DNA from: an uncultured Bacteroidales bacterium
GTDB taxonomy: Bacteria; Bacteroidota; Bacteroidia; Bacteroidales; ML635J-15
Length of the DNA stretch: 7,649 nucleotides
Assembly: GCA_905233405.1 (NCBI GenBank)
Contig: CAJOEG010000012.1
Coordinates: 28,833-36,481 of the forward strand
Reading direction: 5' to 3'
Shown one piece after another: positions 1-7,051 of this stretch. Each line of letters begins with the position of its first letter. Position 1 is the stretch's first letter. A model generated the notes under the pieces. That model did no database searches. It was not told the origin of the DNA and saw only the letters and a list, made by a program, of their open reading frames with translations. The translations under genes were made by a program, and so were the position numbers.

Positions 1-825
1 GCCGACAGCCGTCAAGTTTATCGCGGAATGGACATCGGAACAGGCAAAGACCTCGACGAATACACAATTGACGGGCAAACCATCCCCTACCACCTCATCG
101 ACATACTTGATGCTGGAGAAAAATACAATGTCTTCGAGTACCAGAGCGATTTTTTCAAAGCCTACGACGACATACGCTCGCGCGGAATGATTCCTGTACT
201 TTGCGGTGGCACAGGACTTTACATCGAATCGGTTCTTAAAAACTACAACCTCCCAAATGTTCCAGAAGACAAAAATTTACGCAAATCACTGGAAGACAAA
301 ACAATAGAAGAACTCGAAATTATACTTCGCACATACAAACCATTGAACAACAACAGCGACTACGACACCGCCAAGCGTGCAATCAGAGCAATAGAGATTG
401 CCGAATACACCAAACGCAATTCTCTCAGCACGACTAGCAACCGGAACCTCAACTCGCTGAACATAGGCATCATTTTCGACCGCGAGCAACGTCGCCAGCG
501 CATAACAGCACGACTGAAGCAACGCCTCGAAAACGGCATGGTCGAAGAAGTTGAACAACTCGTCAAGAATGGCATTTCGTACGAAAACCTTGAATACTAC
601 GGACTGGAATACAAATATCTGGCATGGTACCTGCAAGGCAAAATAAGTTACGATGAAATGTTTGAGCAATTAAACACTTCCATCCATCGCTTCGCAAAAC
701 GCCAGATGACATGGTTCCGCAAAATGGAACGCGACGGCATCAAAATCCATTGGCTCGACGGAAACCTGAGTATGGAAGAAAAGGTTGGAAGGATATTGAA
801 ATTAATGGAATATTCGAAAATTTGA
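1..825 (+). CDS. miaA: tRNA dimethylallyltransferase (MiaA), 5'-truncated by the window edge
   Basis: MiaA transfers the dimethylallyl group of DMAPP to N6 of A37 in tRNAs reading UNN codons, in the cytoplasm. The open frame runs from base 1, so the gene begins upstream; about 30 N-terminal residues, including the P-loop, are missing. The visible 274 residues open with ADSRQVYRGMDIGTGK, the segment carrying the catalytic Asp (D2 here, matching D42 of E. coli MiaA). GGTGLY follows at about 69-74, then the AKRAIRAIEI helix and the C-terminal RFAKRQMTWFRK motif (about 230-241), which belongs to the tRNA/DMAPP-binding core. The variant GLEYKYL in place of the usual GLGY-type motif is, from memory, common in Bacteroidetes copies. 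The ATG at 28 is internal (Met of the GMDIGTGK motif) and is not the start. No clear terminator follows the TGA at 823-825. The family call is secure. Confidence 0.96.
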   Translation, partial: ADSRQVYRGMDIGTGKDLDEYTIDGQTIPYHLIDILDAGEKYNVFEYQSDFFKAYDDIRSRGMIPVLCGGTGLYIESVLKNYNLPNVPEDKNLRKSLEDKTIEELEIILRTYKPLNNNSDYDTAKRAIRAIEIAEYTKRNSLSTTSNRNLNSLNIGIIFDREQRRQRITARLKQRLENGMVEEVEQLVKNGISYENLEYYGLEYKYLAWYLQGKISYDEMFEQLNTSIHRFAKRQMTWFRKMERDGIKIHWLDGNLSMEEKVGRILKLMEYSKI

Positions 826-851
826 GAATTTGATGATTCGAAAATTTCCTC

Positions 852-909
852 ACAAACATTTCCGTTATAAAAGAAATTTTTGGTACAAATATTTCCGACA
901 TAAAAGAAA
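852..909. repeat. Two imperfect copies of a 25-bp repeat with 33-bp period
   Basis: Bases 852-876 and 885-909 match at 22 of 25 positions; both have the form ACAAAYATTTCCG, two variable bases, then ATAAAAGAAA. The copies are offset by 33 bp. Between them, 873-882 and 886-895 can pair as a 10-bp AT-rich stem with one mismatch and a 3-nt loop. There is no following T-run, so it does not look like a standard terminator. Just upstream, ATTCGAAAATTT occurs at 812-823 (the end of miaA) and again at 836-847. Function is unknown; it could be a small dispersed intergenic repeat or a degraded remnant. The rest of the 826-1034 gap holds only the promoter of the next gene. Confidence 0.6.
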
Positions 910-985
910 AAACTACCCATTCGAACGCATCATTTAGACTCCATAATCGTCATTATAATTGTTAATAAAAATGTAATTCTACAAT

Positions 986-1015
986 ATTGCATTGAAAATA
1001 TTTGAATTAAATTTG
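986..1015 (+). promoter_or_regulatory. Predicted Bacteroidetes-type promoter of the FKBP lipoprotein gene
   Basis: TAAATTTG at 1008-1015 is an exact match to the Bacteroidetes -7 element TAnnTTTG. ATTG at 986-989 sits 18 bp upstream in the place of the -33 TTTG element. Transcription would start near 1021 and give a leader of only about 14 nt before the ATG at 1035. The match is by eye against the known sigma-ABfr consensus and has not been tested. Confidence 0.55.
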
Positions 1016-1034
1016 CGGGCGAAACAAAAACAAA

Positions 1035-1724
1035 ATGCGTAAGGTATCAATAATAATTTTAGTCAGCGCAATAGTCCTGTTATCAGCATCTTGCGAAAGA
1101 CAGAACCCTCCAGCATCGTCAAAACTCACAAACCTAAAGGACTCGGCAAGCTACGCAATGGGAATAATTCTCGCCCAGCAGTACCTCGACGAGCAGATGG
1201 ACACACTTATGAACCGCGACCTTACGCTGAACGGCATAACCGACCTGATGAAAAACGACACGTCCCTCCTATCTCACGACGAAGCCGTTGATGCAATCAG
1301 CACATATTCGCGACAAATACTAGACATTAAATATAGTGGTATAAGGAAAGACGGAGAAGATTTCTTGCAAAAGAACCTTTCCAACACTGGAATTATCCAG
1401 ACGACAAGCGGACTGCAATATAAGGTAATCGCTGAAGGCAACGGCAAGGAACATCCATCAGTATCGGACAATGTAACCATAAAGTTTGAAGGCAGAAAAA
1501 TTGACGGTACTTTGTTCGGAAGTACTGGCGACACCCCATCGGAAAACAACCTGATGAGTCTGCCTCGCGGTCTCGCCGAAGGAATAACACTTATGACACC
1601 TGGTGCAAAATACAAGTTCTTCATCCCATATTACCTCGCTTTCGGAGAAACAGGCTACCAGACGGTAGAACCCTACTCGACGGTAATTTTCGATGTCGAA
1701 CTGATTGAAATTGTTAAGAAATGA
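1035..1724 (+). CDS. FKBP-type peptidyl-prolyl isomerase-like lipoprotein with a divergent active site
   Basis: This is a 229-residue envelope protein. Residues 1-19 form a Lys/Arg-started hydrophobic signal ending in LLSAS, followed by C20, a plausible though non-canonical lipobox (Ser at -3). A helical N-terminal region (about 30-115) resembles the FKBP_N dimerisation segment of Mip/FkpA proteins. The FKBP domain covers about 125-227, from GLQYKVIAEGNG to the terminal strand IFDVELIEI. Family members catalyse prolyl cis-trans isomerisation and act as folding chaperones in the periplasm. Compared with FKBP12, F36 and F99 are kept (F161, F219), but Y26, D37, W59 and Y82 are replaced by F151, G162, L180 and F203. 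Activity may therefore be weak, and a chaperone or binding role is possible. The gene has its own promoter and terminator, so it is probably monocistronic. The fold is certain; PPIase activity is doubtful. Confidence 0.9.
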   Translation: MRKVSIIILVSAIVLLSASCERQNPPASSKLTNLKDSASYAMGIILAQQYLDEQMDTLMNRDLTLNGITDLMKNDTSLLSHDEAVDAISTYSRQILDIKYSGIRKDGEDFLQKNLSNTGIIQTTSGLQYKVIAEGNGKEHPSVSDNVTIKFEGRKIDGTLFGSTGDTPSENNLMSLPRGLAEGITLMTPGAKYKFFIPYYLAFGETGYQTVEPYSTVIFDVELIEIVKK

Positions 1725-1731
1725 TTTTTTC

Positions 1732-1764
1732 AAAACCGAAAGTTTTTCCTTTCGGTTTTTTTTT
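1732..1764 (+). terminator. Intrinsic terminator after the FKBP gene
   Basis: AAAACCGAAAG (1732-1742) and CTTTCGGTTTT (1749-1759) form a perfect 11-bp stem with a 6-nt loop, and the T-run continues to 1764. It starts 8 bp after the FKBP stop codon and separates that gene from pyrB. Confidence 0.9.
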
Positions 1765-1802
1765 GATTTGAAACGAAGAATAGAAAAATATAAATAGCAA
1801 AG

Positions 1803-2714
1803 ATGATGAAAAACAAGAGTTTAATTTCCATCAGCGACTACACGAAGGAAGAATATTTCCGCATCCTCGAAGTCGCAGCAGAATTTGAGAAGAACCCCAA
1901 CCAGAAACTGTTGGACAACTATGTTGTCGCATCGTTGTTCTTTGAACCATCGACACGTACTCGTCTTAGTTTCGAGACAGCAATACAGCGTCTGGGCGGA
2001 AGAGTAATCGGTTTCAGCGAAGCAACCAACACCAGTCAGGCAAAAGGCGAATCGTTCAACGACACGATAATGACAATCAGCAAATACGCCGACCTTATCG
2101 TAATGCGCCACCCGATTGAAGGAAGCGCACGCTACGCAAGCGAAATCTCGCGTGTACCTATTATTAATGCCGGCGACGGTTCTAACCAGCACCCGACACA
2201 GTGCCTACTCGACCTCTACTCAATCTACAAAACGCAGGGTACCCTCGAAAACCTCAAGCTCTGTCTGGTGGGCGACCTCAAGTACGGACGTACAGTTCAC
2301 TCTTTGCTAATGGCAATGTCGGAATTCAACCCGACTTTCAACTTCATATCGCCGGCAAGCCTTAGAATGCCACAGGAATACAAGGACTACCTCGACTCGA
2401 AAGGAATCAAGTACAACGAGTACGAAGAGCTCGAACCGAACATCAAGGATGCCGACATAGTCTATGTAACACGCGTACAGCGCGAACGCTTCTCCGACCT
2501 GCTTGAATACGAAAAGGTTAAGAACGTTTACGTCCTCAAGAACAAGATGCTCGAAGGCACAAAGGACAATATGAGAGTTTTGCACCCACTGCCACGCGTA
2601 AACGAAATCGACACCGACGTCGACTCGAACCCGAAGGCTTACTACTTCGAACAGGCCGAAAACGGCGTATATACGAGAATGGCAATCATTGCACTTATTT
2701 TAGGTCTTAAATAA
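1803..2714 (+). CDS. pyrB: Aspartate carbamoyltransferase, catalytic subunit
   Basis: PyrB joins carbamoyl phosphate and L-aspartate to give N-carbamoyl-L-aspartate, the first committed step of pyrimidine synthesis, in the cytoplasm. The 303-residue length is normal. The carbamoyl-phosphate site is visible as FFEPSTRTRLSFETA, with STRT at 50-53. Other matches to the E. coli enzyme are K81 (80s loop), R102 in MRHP, H130 and Q133 in GDGSNQHPTQ, R163 in DLKYGRTVHSL, R224 and Q226 in TRVQ, and HPLPRV at 261-266. Two ATG codons are in tandem (1803 and 1806); either could be the start. pyrI follows after 11 bp, so the two are surely co-transcribed and the product should be a class B c6r6 holoenzyme. 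The 38 bp between the preceding terminator and the ATG contain no good TAnnTTTG element, so the promoter is unclear; TTTG at 1767-1770 could be a -33 element. Confidence 0.98.
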   Translation: MMKNKSLISISDYTKEEYFRILEVAAEFEKNPNQKLLDNYVVASLFFEPSTRTRLSFETAIQRLGGRVIGFSEATNTSQAKGESFNDTIMTISKYADLIVMRHPIEGSARYASEISRVPIINAGDGSNQHPTQCLLDLYSIYKTQGTLENLKLCLVGDLKYGRTVHSLLMAMSEFNPTFNFISPASLRMPQEYKDYLDSKGIKYNEYEELEPNIKDADIVYVTRVQRERFSDLLEYEKVKNVYVLKNKMLEGTKDNMRVLHPLPRVNEIDTDVDSNPKAYYFEQAENGVYTRMAIIALILGLK

Positions 2715-2725
2715 ATCGTAAAGTT

Positions 2726-3181
2726 ATGAAAGAAGAATTAACAGTAAAGGCTATCGAAAACGGAACCGTTATCGACCACATTCAAGCCGACAAATTATAT
2801 AAGATATTGTCTATCATTGGTATAGAAAACTTCGACACTCCAGTTTTCTTCGGCAACAACCTGCCAAGCAAGAAGTACGGAACCAAGGCTATCATCAAGA
2901 TTGCCGACAGGTACCCGAGCGACGACGATGCCAACAAGATTGCCCTCATCGACCCAAAGGCAGTCATCAACATCATCAAGGACTTCAAGGTTGTTGATAA
3001 GCGCAAAGTTGAACTTCCAGAGAAAATTGAAAAATTTGTAAAGTGCTTCAACCCCAAGTGCATAACCAACCACGAGAAAGTTGCAACCAAGTTCACAGTA
3101 GTAAAGAAAGACGGAAAAATAGGTCTGAAGTGCCGCTACTGCGAAAAGATCACTTGGGAAGACAACATTGAAATAATTTAA
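2726..3181 (+). CDS. pyrI: Aspartate carbamoyltransferase, regulatory subunit
   Basis: PyrI has no catalytic activity; it forms dimers that link PyrB trimers and carry the nucleotide effector sites (CTP inhibits, ATP activates in the E. coli enzyme). The 151 residues comprise an N-terminal allosteric domain (1-98) and a C-terminal zinc domain. All four zinc ligands are present in the right spacing: C107, C112, C136 and C139. The residues matching E. coli nucleotide ligands are also kept: D17-H18 in VIDHI, K58 in IIKI and K92 in VVDK, each offset by two from E. coli numbering. This points to working feedback control, although the direction of the response to each nucleotide cannot be read from sequence. 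The gene is 11 bp downstream of pyrB and is followed by a hairpin terminator. Confidence 0.97.
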   Translation: MKEELTVKAIENGTVIDHIQADKLYKILSIIGIENFDTPVFFGNNLPSKKYGTKAIIKIADRYPSDDDANKIALIDPKAVINIIKDFKVVDKRKVELPEKIEKFVKCFNPKCITNHEKVATKFTVVKKDGKIGLKCRYCEKITWEDNIEII

Positions 3182-3200
3182 TTATCTTTTTATTGCTCAT

Positions 3201-3235
3201 AAAAGCCTCTAATCTGTGTGATTAGGGGCTTTTTT
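3201..3235 (+). terminator. Intrinsic terminator after pyrI
   Basis: AAAAGCCTCTAATC (3201-3214) pairs with GATTAGGGGCTTTT (3220-3233) as a 14-bp stem with one T-G wobble and a 5-nt loop (TGTGT), running into a T-run to 3235. It lies between convergent genes (pyrI and the YihY-family gene), and the A-run on the left arm gives a short T-run on the other strand, so it may also stop minus-strand transcription, less strongly. Confidence 0.9.
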
Positions 3236-3240
3236 AATAA

Positions 3241-4260
3241 CTAGTCCCTAATGAAAGCATTAGTGAAAGCGTGGTTTATTTTCCACATATCGAACCTTTC
3301 CTTTTCCTTTTGTCTTTCTTCTGCATCACTTTTTCTACCTGATATTATGCTCTGGTTTAGTTCAAATCCGAGAATCAGCGATATTGATGTGAGATACAAC
3401 AGCATCAACACTATGATTATAGTACCGATTGAGCCGTATATCTTGTTGTAGTTGGCAAAGTTGTTGAGGTAGAACGAGAATCCCGACGAACATAGAATCT
3501 GTACTATGGTTGCCAGAATCGCACCGGGCGAGATAAACTTGTAACGACTTTTCTTCGAGGGGGCAAGATAGTAAAGAAATGATATTGCCATAAAGTACAG
3601 GAACACGATTATCAACCACTTGGCAATGTGCAAACAGACATACCAGAATGTGCTGTCGGCAATTGTTGTATGATGAGTTACTAAATGGTCAATGTATTTT
3701 GATCCGCCAATTATCACCGTCATAGCAGCAACTATCAATGTACACAATATTAGAACCATCGCTATGGAAATCAGTCGCTTGCTAACAAGATTTCGCCTGT
3801 CCACGTGGTGGAACGAAGCGTTGAATGCCTCTATGATTGCAAGAATGCCGTTCGAAGCAAAGAACAGCGAGGTTATGATACCGAACGACAGCAAGGTTCC
3901 GCTCGGATTGAGTATTGTGTCAGATATAGTGTCGAAGAAAACTTCGTAGATTGCTGGCGGCATCATTTCGGTTATCACTCCCATTAGGGTGTCTTGAAAT
4001 CCAGGAATCGGGACGAATGGAATCAAGCTGAACCCGAAAATCAGCAAGGGAAAAATTGCTGAGAAAAGACTGTAAGTAACGCTTTTGGCACGGATGGTAA
4101 ACGAGCCTTTCGACAAGCCTGTTATGAAAAAGTTTCCAATATAGTAAAGTGAAAATCCGCCGAAGCCCGGTATGACAATCTTGTCGCCAATGATTTTTAT
4201 CATGGCATCGAGCCTTTCGAGAAAACCGAAGAGCAGGGCGCGAAAATTGAACTTTTTCAT
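3241..4260 (-). CDS. YihY/BrkB-family integral membrane protein
   Basis: A 339-residue inner-membrane protein of the YihY (UPF0761, formerly called virulence factor BrkB) family. About six hydrophobic segments can be seen: roughly 62-84, 122-145, 164-186, 207-232, 244-264 and 277-301. The family signature is the YGSIGT motif at 275-280 leading into the last membrane helix and ending FELNQ at 299-303. An early TYSLFSAIFPLLI segment is also typical. The C-terminal tail (about 308-324) is highly charged and likely cytoplasmic. The family has no settled biochemical function; old links to RNase BN and complement resistance are not reliable, and transport has been suggested. The ATG is 12 bp after the nadC stop, so it is the last gene of the DUF4783-nadC operon. 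The link to NAD metabolism is by position only. Confidence 0.88.
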   Translation of the reverse strand: MKKFNFRALLFGFLERLDAMIKIIGDKIVIPGFGGFSLYYIGNFFITGLSKGSFTIRAKSVTYSLFSAIFPLLIFGFSLIPFVPIPGFQDTLMGVITEMMPPAIYEVFFDTISDTILNPSGTLLSFGIITSLFFASNGILAIIEAFNASFHHVDRRNLVSKRLISIAMVLILCTLIVAAMTVIIGGSKYIDHLVTHHTTIADSTFWYVCLHIAKWLIIVFLYFMAISFLYYLAPSKKSRYKFISPGAILATIVQILCSSGFSFYLNNFANYNKIYGSIGTIIIVLMLLYLTSISLILGFELNQSIISGRKSDAEERQKEKERFDMWKINHAFTNAFIRD

Positions 4261-4272
4261 TTTGGCAGAACC

Positions 4273-5121
4273 TTATTTTACTGCCTTCAAACTGAGGTCG
4301 AGACTTTTTATCTGGTGTGTAAGGGCACCAATCGATACGAAATCGACACCGCATTCGGCATACTGACGTATGTTGCTGAGGGTTATGCCACCACTCGATT
4401 CTGTTTCAACCTTGCCACCGATGATTTTTACAGCTTCGCGTGTGGTTGGAATGTCGAAGTTGTCGAGCATAATGCGGTCAACACCACCAATGCGCAATAC
4501 TTCGCGGACATCATCGAGGTTGCGGGTTTCGACTTCGATTTTAAGGTTACGGCCAGTGTCCTGCAAGTACTTGCGAGCCTTTGCAACAGCCTTTTCGATA
4601 CCGCCTGCATAGTCGATGTGGTTGTCCTTGAGCATTATCATGTCGTACAGACCTATACGATGGTTTGTTCCGCCGCCGATCTTCACAGCTTCCTTCTCAA
4701 TAAGACGCAGTCCAGGAGTGGTCTTGCGGGTATCAAGCACCTTGGTGTGCAGTCCTTGCAGTTCCTTGACATATTCTGCTGTGACTGTGGCGATACCGCT
4801 CATACGTTGCATAAAGTTAAGGATTGTGCGTTCGGCGCGAAGAATGTCGTGCTGCGGACCGCTGAGTTCAAACACGATGTCACCTTTTTTAATCGGTGTG
4901 CCATCCTGAATAAAAATATTGAGTTTCAAATCTTTGGAAAGGTAGTTGCAGACGGCTTTTTCCACTTCAACACCAGCGATTATGCCGTCTTGTTTTACAA
5001 GCAGTTTCGCCTTTCCTTGTTCCGACTTGTCGATGCACGACAGCGTCGAGTGGTCGCCGTCGCCCAAATCCTCTTCAAAGGCTCTTGCGATGAGCGAGGT
5101 TAGATATTTTTCTGGAATCAT
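4273..5121 (-). CDS. nadC: Nicotinate-nucleotide pyrophosphorylase, carboxylating (quinolinate phosphoribosyltransferase)
   Basis: NadC converts quinolinate and PRPP to nicotinate mononucleotide, CO2 and pyrophosphate, the step where the de novo NAD route joins the salvage pathway, in the cytoplasm. The 282-residue length is standard. An N-terminal alpha/beta sandwich (to about 110) is followed by the barrel with the usual motifs: RAERTILNFMQRMSG (95-109), DTRKTTPGLR (130-139), GGGTNHRIGLYD (149-160), MLKDNH (163-168), E198 in EVET, LDN (219-221), ESSGGI (241-246) and SIGALTH (264-269, ending just after). The Arg, Lys and His ligands of quinolinate and PRPP (R132, K133, H154, R155, K165) are all kept. 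Its ATG overlaps the TGA of the preceding DUF4783 gene as ATGA, so translation is likely coupled. No nadA or nadB is in the window. Confidence 0.97.
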   Translation of the reverse strand: MIPEKYLTSLIARAFEEDLGDGDHSTLSCIDKSEQGKAKLLVKQDGIIAGVEVEKAVCNYLSKDLKLNIFIQDGTPIKKGDIVFELSGPQHDILRAERTILNFMQRMSGIATVTAEYVKELQGLHTKVLDTRKTTPGLRLIEKEAVKIGGGTNHRIGLYDMIMLKDNHIDYAGGIEKAVAKARKYLQDTGRNLKIEVETRNLDDVREVLRIGGVDRIMLDNFDIPTTREAVKIIGGKVETESSGGITLSNIRQYAECGVDFVSIGALTHQIKSLDLSLKAVK

Positions 5122-5507
5122 TGTTCTTCTTCTATTCTTAACTGGTGAATTAACGGAGTGCCCGACTGTTCCTTAACGAGGAAATAAACGCGGAACTTTT
5201 TTCCGTTTGCTACTTCGAGAGTGCCGATTGCGTACTGTGCTTCACTCTTTCCGCCTTGATGCAGAAGGGTGAAGTTTTTCGGCGAGTTTTTCTCGAAAAA
5301 GTTCTTTACCACTTGTTCAGCTTGCTGACGGCTGTAAACCGACTCGGTTTCAAGAATTGCCACTTCGACCGAATTGTTGAAATACTTTGAAAGTTCGGTA
5401 GAATTTCCAACCTTCATTGCATCGAAAACCTTAGGTGGAATTGCCGAAAATGCCGAAAAAGTAATCAGCATTGCAAGCGCTGTCAATATTAACCTTATGT
5501 TTTTCAT
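5118..5507 (-). CDS. DUF4783-type exported protein upstream of nadC
   Basis: A 129-residue protein with an N-terminal signal peptide (KNIR, then a hydrophobic stretch to about residue 20, with likely cleavage near AFSA, residues 19-22). The mature part is about 107 residues and matches my memory of the DUF4783 family, small Bacteroidetes proteins with an NTF2-like alpha/beta outline. Recognisable segments are GNSTELSKYFNNSVE, the helix SRQQAEQVVKNFFEKN, then HQGGKSEAQYAIGTL, FRVYFLVKEQ and the C-terminal PLIHQLRIEEE. The biochemical role is unknown; NTF2-like folds often bind small ligands, but no catalytic residues can be named. It opens the operon with nadC (4-bp ATGA overlap) and the YihY-family gene. 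The predicted location is periplasmic, unlike that of its cytoplasmic partner NadC. Confidence 0.85.
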   Translation of the reverse strand: MKNIRLILTALAMLITFSAFSAIPPKVFDAMKVGNSTELSKYFNNSVEVAILETESVYSRQQAEQVVKNFFEKNSPKNFTLLHQGGKSEAQYAIGTLEVANGKKFRVYFLVKEQSGTPLIHQLRIEEEQ

Positions 5508-5570
5508 ACTCTAAAGTCTTTTTTAAGTTGCTATAGTTGTATGCAAAAAATAAACCAAATTTTTCAGATG

Positions 5571-5600
5571 CAAAGTTAGCCATTAATTCAGAAGTCCGAA
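5571..5600 (-). promoter_or_regulatory. Predicted promoter of the DUF4783-nadC-YihY operon
   Basis: On the minus strand TAACTTTG (bases 5578 to 5571) matches TAnnTTTG exactly. TTCG (5600 to 5597), 18 bp upstream, is a one-mismatch candidate for the -33 TTTG element. The start site would be near 5565 and the leader about 57 nt. The 5508-5639 gap has no convincing terminator for the gene upstream, so read-through from that gene remains possible. Confidence 0.5.
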
Positions 5601-5639
5601 GTTATTACCTTGCATTTTATACATTAATTATTAACAAGT

Positions 5640-6731
5640 TCAGTCTCTTAAAAATAGCTGTCTGAACTTCGGCTTGATTTCTATAGATTCGCCAAGCGAC
5701 TTGAACATATTTTCACCTGCTTTATTTGATACTTCTTGTCCGTCAATTGTGTACGAACTTTCCAATTTGTCCTTTTCGAAATCGTACATCTGGAATTCTT
5801 CGCAAGTACGGTATGTTTTGCTATCCTTGAGCATTACGCATCGCGTATAGAAGCATCCTGTTCCGCATCCGCCAGCGGCACCAATGGCGCTATTGCTATA
5901 AAAGGTGAAATTTGTCTTGAAATATGTTGACGAAAGCATCCGTATTTCGCCTGCGACTATTGAATAGATCGCCTGATATTCTTCGTTTTGCGACGAAAGC
6001 CACAATTCTGGATTGCCGTCCTCGTCGAAGTCGTAGAGGATATATTTTGTAAAATCTGAGTCTTCAAAATCATCGTACATTTCATCGTACTCTTTACGAA
6101 GAACGTCAAATTTCTCAATCTCAGCAGAATGATAATAAAGTTCCATCCCGTCCCATTTGTAAATATGTCTGATGGATGAATACCAGTTCATAAAGTATTC
6201 GTTTACAACGATATCCTTGCCTTTTCGTGGTAACAGATAGGTTATTGGATGGTAGCTGTCGTTGAATGAAGGGGTGAATTTTGACAGTTCGTTGTACTCG
6301 GGCGTGAGTGTGCCTTCGTCAGGGTCGTAATCGTAAAACAGGATTATCTGGCCAATGCTCAGTCCGTGCATTTTCTGGAACATGAATACCAAAAGGCGAT
6401 GTCCGTTGCTTCGTTTCCACACGCAAGCCGAGAACGATTCGCCGTCGTCACCAAGTTCAAAGGCCGATACATAACCATTGGGACTGTCAACAACTATATT
6501 GTAGTCGCCATCGCCGTCGTTGCTAACGGGATTTTTCAGCAGGTCGGTGGTCGGACGATTGTGCCATGTGCCATTGAATGCCCTTACGAGCGAAAGAATG
6601 CTTCCATCCTTAACGCCTGTGATTGTTTTCTTTTCCCAACCGTCGCTAATCTGGTCGATTGTAACATAATTCTGCGCTGTAACTGTATGTGCAGAAAGGG
6701 TAACGAGTAAAAATGTGAGTATGTTTTTCAT
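5640..6731 (-). CDS. Exported protein of unknown function with an acidic DxDxDG-type loop
   Basis: I do not recognise a named family. From the ATG at 6731 the protein has 363 residues and begins with a clear signal peptide (MKNILTFLLVTLSAHTVTA, probable cut before QN at 20-21). A longer frame back to 6821 would add 30 residues before the signal and overlap the toxin gene, so the inner start is preferred. The mature protein is rich in Asp, Glu, Tyr and Phe. DFDEDGNPELW at 234-244 looks like the calcium-binding loops of EF-hand, dockerin or FG-GAP/VCBS-type repeats; a milder acidic stretch NDGDGDYN lies at 71-78. A Gly/Cys cluster, GAAGGCGTGCFYTRC at 284-298, with another Cys at 310, may form disulfides. 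The gene starts 11 bp after the toxin stop with no terminator between them. Likely periplasmic or surface located. Confidence 0.8.
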   Translation of the reverse strand: MKNILTFLLVTLSAHTVTAQNYVTIDQISDGWEKKTITGVKDGSILSLVRAFNGTWHNRPTTDLLKNPVSNDGDGDYNIVVDSPNGYVSAFELGDDGESFSACVWKRSNGHRLLVFMFQKMHGLSIGQIILFYDYDPDEGTLTPEYNELSKFTPSFNDSYHPITYLLPRKGKDIVVNEYFMNWYSSIRHIYKWDGMELYYHSAEIEKFDVLRKEYDEMYDDFEDSDFTKYILYDFDEDGNPELWLSSQNEEYQAIYSIVAGEIRMLSSTYFKTNFTFYSNSAIGAAGGCGTGCFYTRCVMLKDSKTYRTCEEFQMYDFEKDKLESSYTIDGQEVSNKAGENMFKSLGESIEIKPKFRQLFLRD

Positions 6732-6742
6732 GAATATATTTT

Positions 6743-7051
6743 TTATTCTTTTATCATTTTTGATGGCATAATGCGATCTATAATTGCAAAATTGTCGTAT
6801 GTGTGGAATATCACAGTCCATCTGTGATTGACAATTGATAATGTCTTAGCATTTGGATGAATCTGTTTTGCGGTAAGATAATTGCTATGCTTATATATGC
6901 CAGCAGTATAACTTAGCGAGGCTAACTGTCCAAGAATCTTATTGACAAATGTGTGACCGCTATCTGGTCGGTATATGTTTGCTATGTATTTGGCAATGTC
7001 GTCAAGGTCTGATGATGCTTTATTGCTTACAATTACTTTGTATATTTGCAT
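6743..7051 (-). CDS. ParE/RelE-family toxin of a type II toxin-antitoxin module
   Basis: A small basic protein of about 102 residues from the ATG at 7051 (MQIYKVIVSNKAS); in-frame ATGs at 7060 and 7063 would add 3-4 residues, but the inner one fits the family, whose first strand begins almost at the start. The features are those of the ParE/RelE fold: strand YKVIVS, then the SSDLDDIAKYIANIY helix, a second helix FVNKILGQLASL, and the C-terminal sheet HRWTVIFHTYDNFAIIDRIMPSK with an Arg at its entry and another in IDRI. RelE members cleave mRNA in the ribosome and ParE members poison DNA gyrase; sequence alone does not say which applies, and the DL-DI-YIA pattern leans to ParE. The gene begins inside the upstream ORF (32-bp overlap), so the pair is probably translationally coupled. 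Confidence 0.82.
   Translation of the reverse strand: MQIYKVIVSNKASSDLDDIAKYIANIYRPDSGHTFVNKILGQLASLSYTAGIYKHSNYLTAKQIHPNAKTLSIVNHRWTVIFHTYDNFAIIDRIMPSKMIKE

Noticed and set aside
873..895. Stem-loop in the miaA-FKBP gap as the miaA terminator
   Set aside because: The stem is AT-rich with a mismatch and is followed by A-rich rather than T-rich sequence on the plus strand.
648..920. 90-codon minus-strand frame over the end of miaA and the repeat region
   Set aside because: It overlaps the coding region of miaA in antisense, and its repeated peptide comes from the 33-bp DNA repeat. There is no promoter or homology support.
3920..4354. 144-codon minus-strand frame spanning the nadC end and YihY start
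   Set aside because: It is out of frame with two well-supported genes on the same strand, and its sequence is Arg/Ser/Cys-rich without a recognisable fold.
4315..5103. 262-codon open frame on the plus strand opposite nadC
   Set aside because: nadC on the minus strand has every family motif; the opposite frame has no recognisable domain and is a by-product of codon bias.
5601..5639. AT-rich partial palindrome after the exported protein stop as a terminator
   Set aside because: TTAATAATTAA is only a weak imperfect palindrome without a GC stem or a following T-run, so it does not qualify as an intrinsic terminator.
6732..6821. Extended N-terminus of the exported protein (start at 6821)
   Set aside because: It would place 30 polar, basic residues before an intact signal peptide and overlap the toxin gene by about 80 bp. 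The ATG at 6731 begins exactly at the signal peptide.
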